64,000 nucleotides of DNA from Bactericera cockerelli (taxonomy: Eukaryota; Arthropoda; Insecta; Hemiptera; Triozidae): contig CM044964.1 of the NCBI GenBank assembly GCA_024516035.1, forward strand, positions 10,259,624 to 10,323,623. Reading direction: 5' to 3'. The position numbers were made by a program, and so were the translations under genes. The notes under the pieces are model-generated. The model saw only the letters and a program-made list of their open reading frames with translations. It did no database searches and was not told the DNA's origin. The first letter of the stretch is position 1. Each line of letters starts with the position of its first letter. Of this stretch, positions 12,111 to 23,000 are shown one piece after another.

Positions 12111-15100
12111 GAAAAAAAAATGATTGTACAAGGAATTTTTCATGGATTACAGGCAAGTATACGACAGACCCTGGTTCCATCAATAGTGGATATGACTGTC
12201 TACCGCCAGCTTTTATTCAATTTTTTTTCTTTGAAAATATGTCTAATAATATTTGCAACTAGAATCGAGAAAATTTGAGGGCGCCCGCGACTTTGTAAAA
12301 AATACAAAAATGATTGTACAAGGAATTTTTCATGGATTACAGGCAAGTATACGACAGACCCTGGTTCCATCAATAGTGGATATGACTGTCTACCGCCAGC
12401 TTTTTTTCATTTTTTTTTCGCTTAAAATATGTCTTATAATATTTGCAACTAGAATCAAGAAAATTTGAGGGCGCCCGCGACTTTGTAAAAAATACAAAAA
12501 TGATTGTACAAGGAATTTTTCATGGATTACAGGCAAGTATACGACAGACCCTGGTTCCATCAATAGTGGATATGACTGTCTACCGCCAGCTTTTATTCAA
12601 TTTTTTTTCGCTTAAAATATGTCTAATAATATTTGCAACTAGAATCGAGAAAATTTGAGGGCGCCCGCGACTTTGTAAAAAATACAAAAATGATTGTACA
12701 AGGAATTTTTCATGGATTACAGGCAAGTATACGACAGACCCTGGTTCCATCAATAGTGGATATGACTGTCTACCGCCAGCTTTTATTCAATTTTTTTTCT
12801 TTTAAATAATGTCTAATAATATTTGCAACTAGAATCGAGAAAATTTGAGGGCGCCCGCGACTTTGTAAAAAATACAAAAATGATTGTACAAGGAATTTTT
12901 CATGGATTACAGGCAAGTATACGACAGACCCTGGTTCCATCAATAGTGGATATGACTGTCTACCGCCAGCTTTTTTTCATTTTTTTTTTCGCTTATATAA
13001 TGTCTTATAATATTTGAAACTAGAATCAAGAAAATTTAAGGGCGCCCGCGACTTTGTAAAAAATACAAAAATGATTGTACAAGGAATTTTTCATGGATTA
13101 CAGGCAAGTATACGACAGACCTTGGTTCCATCAATAGTGGATATGACTGTCTACCGCCAGCTTTTATTCAATTTTTTTTCGCTTAAATAATGTCTTATAA
13201 TATTTGCAACTAGAATGAAGAAAATTTGAGGGCGCCCGCGACTTTGTAAAAAATACAAAAATGATTGTACAAGGAATTTTTCATGGATTACAGGCAAGTA
13301 TACGACAGACCCTGGTTCCATCAATAGTGGATATGACTGTCTACCGCCAGCTTTTATTCAATTTTTTTTCGCTTAAAATATGTCTAATAATATTTGCAAC
13401 TAGAATCGAGAAAATTTGAGGGCGCCCGCGACTTTGTAAAAAATACAAAAATGATTGTACAAGGAATTTTTCATGGATTACAGGCAAGTATACGACAGAC
13501 CCTGGTTCCATCAATAGTGGATATGACTGTCTACCGCCAGCTTTTATTCAATTTTTTTTCTTTTAAATAATGTCTAATAATATTTGCAACTAGAATCGAG
13601 AAAATTTGAGGGCGCCCGCGACTTTGTAAAAAATACAAAAATGATTGTACAAGGAATTTTTCATGGATTACAGGCAAGTATACGACAGACCCTGGTTCCA
13701 TCAATAGTGGATATGACTGTCTACCGCCAGCTTTTTTTCATTTTTTTTTTCGCTTATATAATGTCTTATAATATTTGAAACTAGAATCAAGAAAATTTAA
13801 GGGCGCCCGCGACTTTGTAAAAAATACAAAAATGATTGTACAAGGAATTTTTCATGGATTACAGGCAAGTATACGACAGACCTTGGTTCCATCAATAGTG
13901 GATATGACTGTCTACCGCCAGCTTTTATTCAATTTTTTTTCGCTTAAATAATGTCTTATAATATTTGCAACTAGAATGAAGAAAATTTGAGGGCGCCCGC
14001 GACTTTGTAAAAAATACAAAAATGATTGTACAAGGAATTTTTCATGGATTACAGGCAAGTATACGACAGACCCTGGTTCCATCAATAGTGGATATGACTG
14101 TCTACCGCCAGCTTTTATTCAATTTTTTTTCGCTTAAAATATGTCTTATAATATTTGAAACTAGAATCAAGAAAATTTAAGGGCGCCCGCGACTTTGTAA
14201 AAAATACAAAAATGATTGTACAAGGAATTTTTCATGGATTACAGGCAAGTATACGACAGACCTTGGTTCCATCAATAGTGGATATGACTGTCTACCGCCA
14301 GCTTTTATTCAATTTTTTTTCGCTTAAATAATGTCTTATAATATTTGCAACTAGAATGAAGAAAATTTGAGGGCGCCCGCGACTTTGTAAAAAATACAAA
14401 AATGATTGTACAAGGAATTTTTCATGGATTACAGGCAAGTATACGAGAGACCTTGGTTCCATCAATAGTGTATATGACTGTCTACCGCCAGCTTTTATTC
14501 AATTTTTTTTCTCTTAAAATATGTCTGATAATATTTGCAACTCGAATCAAGAAAATTTGAGGGCGCCCGCGACTTTGTAAAAAATACAAAAATGATTGTA
14601 CAAGGAATTTTTCATGGATTACAGGCAAGTATACGACAGACCTTGGTTCCATCAATAGTGTATATGACTGTCTACCGCCAGCTTTTATTTAATTTTTTTT
14701 CGCTTAAAATATGTCTTATAATATTTGCAACTAGAATCAAGAAAATTTGAGGGCGCCCGCGACTTTGTAAAAAATACAAAAATGATTGTACAAGGAATTT
14801 TTCATGGATTACAGGCAAGTATACGACAGACCCTGGTTCCATCAATAGTGGATATGACTGTCTACCGCCAGCTTTTATTCAATTTTTTTTCGCTTAAAAT
14901 ATGTCTAATAATATTTGCAACTAGAATCGAGAAAATTTGAGGGCGCCCGCGACTTTGTAAAAAATACAAAAATGATTGTACAAGGAATTTTTCATGGATT
15001 ACAGGCAAGTATACGACAGACCCTGGTTCCATCAATAGTGGATATGACTGTCTACCGCCAGCTTTTATTCAATTTTTTTTCTTTTAAATAATGTCTAATA

Positions 15101-16690
15101 ATATTTGCAACTAGAATCGAGAAAATTTGAGGGCGCCCGCGACTTTGTAAAAAATACAAAAATGATTGTACAAGGAATTTTTCATGGATTACAGGCAAGT
15201 ATACGACAGACCCTGGTTCCATCAATAGTGGATATGACTGTCTACCGCCAGCTTTTATTCAATTTTTTTTCTTTTAAATAATGTCTAATAATATTTGCAA
15301 CTAGAATCGAGAAAATTTGAGGGCGCCCGCGACTTTGTAAAAAATACAAAAATGATTGTACAAGGAATTTTTCATGGATTACAGGCAAGTATACGACAGA
15401 CCCTGGTTCCATCAATAGTGGATATGACTGTCTACCGCCAGCTTTTTTTCATTTTTTTTTCGCTTATATAATGTCTTATAATATTTGAAACTAGAATCAA
15501 GAAAATTTAAGGGCGCCCGCGACTTTGTAAAAAATACAAAAATGATTGTACAAGGAATTTTTCATGGATTACAGGCAAGTATACGACAGACCTTGGTTCC
15601 ATCAATAGTGGATATGACTGTCTACCGCCAGCTTTTATTCAATTTTTTTTCGCTTAAATAATGTCTTATAATATTTGCAACTAGAATGAAGAAAATTTGA
15701 GGGCGCCCGCGACTTTGTAAAAAATACAAAAATGATTGTACAAGGAATTTTTCATGGATTACAGGCAAGTATACGAGAGACCTTGGTTCCATCAATAGTG
15801 TATATGACTGTCTACCGCCAGCTTTTATTCAATTTTTTTTCTCTTAAAATATGTCTGATAATATTTGCAACTCGAATCAAGAAAATTTGAGGGCGCCCGC
15901 GACTTTGTAAAAAATACAAAAATGATTGTACAAGGAATTTTTCATGGATTACAGGCAAGTATACGACAGACCTTGGTTCCATCAATAGTGGATATGACTG
16001 TCTACCGCCAGCTTTTATTCAATTTTTTTCGCTTAAAATATGTATAATAATATTTGCAACTAGAATCGAGAAAATTTGAGGGCGCCCGCGACTTTGTAAA
16101 AAATACAAAAATGATTGTACAAGGAATTTTTCATGGATTACAGGCAAGTATACGACAGACCCTGGTTCCATCAATAGTGGATATGACTGTCTACCGCCAG
16201 CTTTTATTCAATTTTTTTTCGCTTAAAATATGTATAATAATATTTGCAACTAGAATCGAGAAAATTTGAGGGCGCCCGCGACTTTGTAAAAAATACAAAA
16301 ATGATTGTACAAGGAATTTTTCATGGATTACAGGCAAGTATACGACAGACCCTGGTTCCATCAATAGTGGATATGACTGTCTACCGCCAGCTTTTATTCA
16401 ATTTTTTTTCGCTTAAAATATGTATAATAATATTTGCAACTAGAATGAAGAAAATTTGAGGGCGCCCGCGACTTTGTAAAAAATACAAAAATGATTGTAC
16501 AAGGAATTTTTCATGGATTACAGGCAAGTATACGACAGACCTTGGTTCCTTCAATAGTGGATATGACTGTCTGCCGCCAGCTTTTATTCAAGTTTTTTTC
16601 ACTTAAAATATGCACAATAATATTTGCAACTAGAATCAAGAAAATTTTAGGTCGCCCGTGACTTTGTAAAAATTACAAAAATGATTTTTC
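12110..16690 (+). repeat. 190-bp satellite array, right arm
   Basis: About 24 monomers of the same ~190-bp unit as in 5560-10390, in opposite orientation. Sequence variants recur at multiples of the monomer: a block with GCTTATATAATG near 12990 recurs ~761 bp later (four monomers), and a block with CAACTCGAATCAAG near 14540 recurs 1,330 bp later (seven monomers). This shows higher-order duplication. The last copy (after ~16550) is diverged and fades out near 16690. Confidence 0.97.
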
Positions 16691-16699
16691 AAAATTCAT

Positions 16700-17010
16700 T
16701 GTAAAAATTGACTACTGCCCGTAGTGGGATTTTTTTAGTCAGAGGGATAAAAAATCTTAGTAGAAAATCCCGTATCTGAGGTATTAATACCTTTTCGTTG
16801 GTAAGTTTAGCAACGAGAGTGACAAGATTTTGCCTTACCCTGTAGAAATTTCGATGAAAATTTCAGCAACGTTGGTAGCTTCAGGGACATTTTTTCTATT
16901 TGTTTTAAGGATCAAAGACGGATTGATTGTTCTTATTAGCAACAGTCCTCTCAATCTGTAAACCATAGGGTTTTGTCAAAGATACTTTTCAAAATCTGTG
17001 GGTATGTCAG
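16700..17010. other. Non-coding stretch upstream of ebi coding start
   Basis: About 310 bp between the satellite edge and the first ebi coding exon. A plausible acceptor (tgtcag at 17005-17010) precedes the start codon by 5 bp, so most of this is probably intron or promoter-proximal sequence. Confidence 0.5.
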
Positions 17011-17015
17011 GGAAC

Positions 17016-20000
17016 ATGACATATTCTAGTGATGAAGTGAATTTCCTGGTCTACAGGTATTTGCAGGAATCAGGTAAGATTTGAAAACTTTAGAATAGAA
17101 TAGAATAGAATAAGCGTTTTATTTGTAATGTTATGTTACAAAAGGTTGGCAATAAAAATAAAATATATACATAGAAGCAAATAATTGATTATATCTATAG
17201 AATAATTGAAAATAAATAATAGAACAGCTTGAAGTAGTTAAGTTAAATAAAAATTATAGGTGATGGGTATAGCGAAAAAACGATATGAGAAGCAGTTTCT
17301 GAAAAATAAATAAATTAAAAAGTACATAATTATTGGAAAATAAATCATGAAAGAAAGGTATATGGAAAATATGAAAAAATACTGTTGCCTAAGGCAAAAA
17401 ATAGAAGAAAAAAAAACAGAAAAAATAAATAAAATAAAAAATCTGTGAGAATTTTCAAAAAAAAAACATTATAATAGTGAAACAAGTAAATAATATTATG
17501 ACAGTGAATTACGTTTCATCAAATTCAAGGTATAAATCTTTCAGAAAATTTCTCTCCTTAGCTGCTCTGAGGTAAAAAGAGGACAGGCGATCTAGTTGAT
17601 CCTGTTCTTCACCTATAGATCTTAAAATATCAACAAGTTTGTATAAACTCAGAAAGGGTTTCCCTAGAAAAACCTTTCTTATCACGTTAAATCTGGGGCA
17701 GTAACAAAAAAAATGCCACAAAGTGTCCGTCAAGCCACTGTTGCAAATATCACAAATTTTATTGGAGTTAAAAATGGATTTAACAGTGCCATAAGAAACG
17801 ACTGAGAATTTCTCCCCAGCCATCCTGACTTGGCAGATGAAACGTAGCTTCACTAACTGTAGGTTATGGTTAAAGTAAGAGGCTACTGATTTCTCTTGGT
17901 CAAGGGTGCAACTGTACAAAGTGTTGTACCGTGAGATCTCAGTTCTCTCGCTATCCTGTTTCTTTAGTTGCTTACTCATGGCATCCAAAATGTCATCAAA
18001 ATTTCTCTCAATAAGGTCTAAATCCTGACGCTCCCACACCTCTTCAAACTCAAGATCAAAAAGAACCTGACGTAACTGAGAACACCAGTTATAATTAATA
18101 TCGTGATATGACATGGCCTGCATCTTGAGGAGTTGGTTAAAACAGACTTTAGAGTACCGAGTCTCGTCAAGTTTGAGTAATTTGCACCATAAAGCAAGCA
18201 TTTTTCTAAGGATTACCAGTTTCAGCTTTTGGGTACCCAGTTCCAATCTAATATAGTGCCCGGGGGTGCCTCGGGGTAAAAACAAAGTTGATTTGTAGAA
18301 TTGGGCCTGTACTTTCTCCACTTCGTCTGCGTAGCGCCACGCCCACACCTCTGAACCATAGAGGGTTGTTGCTGAGACCACTGCTTCAAATAATTTTTTC
18401 CAGGTTTCTAAATTCGCTATTTTTGATCTATTTACAATTTCATTTATTTTAGAAGTGGCTAGCTTCCCCTTTAAACAAGCTTGTTTGGCGGCTATTGGGA
18501 ACAGACCTGAAGTGGAGAACGTAACTCCCAAATAATTAAAACTATTGACAATTTCCATTTTTTCCTGGTTAAATATAAAAACATGTTTTTTAGATACATT
18601 ACTTGCCTTCCTAAATATCATTACTTTAGATTTAGACACGTTTACTACAAGGCCATACAAGTCACAGTATTTTTTTAATAGGTCTAACTTTCTCTGGAGA
18701 TCTATCTGAGAATTAGCCAAGATGACCATATCATCAGCATAAAATAAAACCATTATGTCTTTTTCATTGTCTACATTTATACCCGAAGATCCTTTATTTC
18801 TTAAGAAAGATTCAAAGTCCGAAACGAATAAATTGAACAACAGAGGTGATAAGGTGTCACCCTGTAGAATCCCCTGTTCAATGCTGATTTCTTCTGAAAT
18901 AGACCTAGGCGCGGGCACGGGGGCGGGGCCAGGCTCTGAGCTAGCGGCCGGAGGCTCTGAGCTAGCGGGCGGAGGCTCACTCTGAGAAGAGGAGCTGTTA
19001 CCACTGTTATTGAGTACAATTCTTACTTTGGCATTCCTATATAAGTTTCGAAGTATATTTATGAACTTAATGCTGACACCCTGATTATAAAGTTTGTACC
19101 AAAGTAAGTCATGTGATATCCCGTCAAAAGCCTGCCTGTAGTCTACAAAAGCAGCAAAAACTTTGGTTTTCGGAAGGCGAAGGTTAATATGGATTAGGGA
19201 CGAAAGAGTGAAAATCTGATCCACACACCCCCGACCCTCTCGGAACCCCGCCTGATTTTCTGGAATAATTTTTGAATCCTCAGAATAAAAAGTTAGACGC
19301 CTATATAGGATTTGCGTGAACAGTTTGGCAATCACATTTATTAGGGAAATACCCCTGTAATTTTTGATGTCCTTACTGTCACCCTTTTTGAAGAGAAGAA
19401 ACATTAAAAGATTTGACCAATTATCAGGGACTTGTTCCGTATTTATGATTTTGTTAAAAAGATTAATGACCGTGGTTTTCCAAATTTGCGGTAGGTTTTT
19501 GAGAAGCTCGTAAATTATTAAATCTTCACCCCCTGCCTTCTTATTCTTGCAATGTTTAAGGGCCATTTCAAATTCTCTAGCTGTAACCTCGCTGTCCAAA
19601 ATAATGTTGAACACGCCGAGACCGTTTTCTATTTGAGACACCTCTGTACATAAGGATGAGTGTATATCAACGCTCTTAGAAAATAACTCTTTAAAATGAA
19701 GTTCAACCACGTTCATGTCAATATCTAAAGTCTTAAATGTTTTAGGAGAATATTTTTTAGCGGTTTTCCAGAACTCGGACGAATTTCTCACATCACAGAA
19801 TTTTTTTATCATGGAATCTTCATACGCAGATTTCTTAGATTTTAGCAACTCTTTGTAATTCTTTTTTGAATTAACATATTCAGACAGCTCACTTGGAGAA
19901 AAATTTTCTCGTTTCGCAGTCTTGAACTTTTTTCTCATAATTAATTTGAGGTGATTACACTGAGAGTCGAACCATGGTTTTTTAAAATGTTTAATCTTAG

Positions 20001-23000
20001 CACTCTGTGTCCTATTTTTTTTCATACCTAGTTTTTCACATACCTGCAGTATCGTGTTTTTAAAATAGTTATATTGAGCTTCAGGTGAGAATTCAGACGG
20101 TTCTGGTATGTTTATCTTAGCAAGAATATCCATGTACTCATCTTTCTTTTCCTCTGACCATAAAATTTTTGGTCTATCTATTTCTTGATAAGGTCTGATA
20201 AAACCAGGGTGTATATTAATAAGAGACAAAACACAGGGAAAATGGTCAGATTCCAGAAAAAAATCGGAAATTTCGAAGTTAAATACCAAATCAAGACCGG
20301 AGACATTTGTACAAACAAGATCAACACAACTTTTCCCCGAATGAGCCACGTAGGTATAATTAGCTGGGTTATCACCCTCCGACCTACCATTTAGAACAAA
20401 TAAACCAATTTCTTCCAAAATACCTACGAGGCGCATTCCAGATTTATTGCACACCCTGTCCATACTGTCCCTTACATTTGAAAGGCGAGTACCTTCGAAA
20501 TACTCTTCAAGGCTCTGGTTTCCTAAACCTACTCTGGAGTTCATATCCCCGCCCACGTAGAGTGGGTAGGGGTGCTCGTTCATAATATTACATAATGTAT
20601 CTTGAACCTGTACAAAGAGAGACTCAGTAGCATTAGGCGGTAAGTATATTCCTCCCAGAACAATTTCTAAAGAATTTACAAAAATAAATACACCAAAGTT
20701 TTCCAAAAAAATTTGTTGAACCTCAAAGCATTTCCTGTAAAAAAATATCAACCCTCCCTGGAAACGACCTAGGTTAGTATTTCTTGTTGCGGGAACTGTA
20801 ATACAGTTGTAGTTATTCAGGCTAAAGTTTTGGTAATTTACAAACCAAGTCTCACACAAAAAAATAAAATCAAAAATTTCAATACTATCGGGATTATTTA
20901 AAAGTAAATCAATGTTAGAGGGTCCATGGATATTCAACCAAAGAGCTTTTAAGTTGTCTGGTCTTTTCCTATCCCCTTTAAAAACCCCGAGTTAGGTACC
21001 AAGACTTTGGGTGAATTTAGAGTAAACTTCTTTGGCTGTTGAGTTAACTCCATAGGTGGCGGGGTTCTCTTCTTATTAAAGTCGCTCATTTCATAGTCTT
21101 CACCAGCGGGTGTCGAACACACGATCTCCTGTAGTAGGGTTGGATCTCCTTGGCTTCCGGCCGCATGAACTTGGTCGGACGGGGTAGCACCAAACTCTGC
21201 TGTTAGCTGCTCCAGGGTCAGTATCTCATCGTTCACTATGAGGTTGTTGTTACGCAGCTTACACTCCTTTCCTTGACTTATCAGCTCCTTCCGGTATTGT
21301 AGTAACTTTTTCTTAACGGCTCTGTCCTCTGGAGACAAGTCATAGTCCACTGCTATCTTCGTCCCTTTCAGCTTGGCGGCGTTCATGATCGCCAGGCGCA
21401 CCAGGTGCGGTGAGCACAGGACGACTATCAGCACATTCTTCTTCGGGCCCATCACTCGTATGTCGTGAATATCGAACTCGCGGACATCTTTGAGCAGCAG
21501 TTTGTTAGTTAGTAAATCAAGAATTTTCTCCCTCATAGTACGGATCGGTTTTCCAACTGCTTCCTCTAAACCATATACAACCAAGTTCTTTTTCGTATCT
21601 CTTTTGAATGCTCTATCAAGCTTTTGGTCATGCGATTTTAGCTGTCTATCAAAATCCATATTTCTCTCTTCATTTTTTTTCTTGACTGATTTTCATGGAA
21701 TTTTCAATTTCTGATATTTGAGAAGAAATTTTACCAATAGCAGCCATGAGGTCCGCGTTTAGCCATTTGAAAACTTTACTTTCATTCTAAAATCTATGTT
21801 AACTAAACATTCTCTCAACATTATTTGTTAGTCTTCTATCCTTAGGCTCATTTGTTTGAGGAATACTCTGATCTACCTTGAAAAAGCCATTCTTTGCCAA
21901 AACCATCTTAGGCTTACATTAGAGTTCATTGACCCCAAACCGAAAGAATTTGAACATTATGTGGTTACACAATTTAACAATTTGAGTGCACAAAGAGCTC
22001 AGTGGTAAGATACTAACTTGCCATGTGGAAGGTCCTGTGTTCAAACTCCCAAGCCAACAAAAATTTTGTATTTAACATTTTTTACAGTTGTATGTAAGGG
22101 ATACCTTCTGGTGCACTTGTGTTGACCCTGCACCTATATGGGAACTAGTGTGTCTCTTCTCGCCAATCAGAACTATTGTGTCACTAATATTATAAAACCT
22201 TATAGAATAATTAAATCTTTATTTTTGCTATATCTAGGATCAATAAAATTATGAAAGTAATAAGAGGTCAGGTACTGCTATGATTGCACTTACTTAACGG
22301 TGCCAATCATATATGTGTTCAAAATATTTTGTTATGATTGAATGAGTCTCAATTTATGTTTTCCTCAATTTCTCTATCTCTAAAAATGTATGATCTAGTA
22401 AATACCTAGTTATTAAACGTAATTTAGAATATTAATTTAAAAAATCTCCTTCCTAAAAACAGGTTTTCAACATTCTGCTTATACATTCGGCATAGAGTCA
22501 CACATATCTCAATCAAATATTGATGGAGCTTTGGTTCCACCTGCTGCTTTGCTGAGCATTATACAAAAGGGACTGCAATACACAGAAGCCGAAATAAGTG
22601 TTGGTGAAGTAAGTATTTTATTTTTTAATTTGGGTATGAAACTGCACATTACAAGTGGGCTTACAATATTTTTCATTAAGCAAAACGAGTTTTAGAAAAA
22701 GAAGAAGAAGAAGAAAAAAGAAAATGTATTGTCAGTTAAAATAAACCACCAAGTCAAAAACTGTATGACAAATGAAATTAAGAAAAATTGGATAAAGCAA
22801 GAAAATAAGTCACAACAATCATACACAACTAATATCAATTCTATTTTCTTCCAGAACGGACAAGAGCAGAGACCCACTGAGAGTTTGTCACTTATAGATG
22901 CAGTTCTTCCAGACTTTGTAGCAAACCGGCAAAATCAACTGAACTCACAGAGAACAAATAATCCAACCACAGGACCTGCAATCACAAATGGAGAAGAAGG

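Larger units (their letters stand above)
17079..21778 (-). mobile_element. Two-ORF non-LTR retrotransposon with 14-bp TSD
   Basis: A 4,672-bp LINE (17093-21764) is bounded by a perfect 14-bp duplication, ATTTGAAAACTTTA, at 17079-17092 and 21765-21778. On the minus strand it holds ORF1, ORF2, a ~400-bp AT-rich 3' UTR and a tail of (ATTCT)n repeats (17093-17113). Its 5' end begins inside the coiled-coil part of ORF1, so it is probably 5'-truncated, as is usual after target-primed reverse transcription. It lies in ebi intron 1, antisense to the gene. The duplication overlaps the sixth base of the splice donor (GTAAGA), which is intact. Confidence 0.95.

Noticed and set aside
6028..16459. Dozens of ~71-codon ORFs in the satellite arrays
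   Set aside because: They are the same monomer read repeatedly. The period is not divisible by three, start and stop are supplied by neighbouring monomers, and no codon-level constraint is visible.
5560..16690. CRISPR-like array
   Set aside because: Monomers are ~190 bp with no unique spacers, in a eukaryotic genome; this is satellite DNA.
18755..20394. Short ORFs opposite or within LINE ORF2
   Set aside because: Out-of-frame shadows of the reverse transcriptase reading frame.
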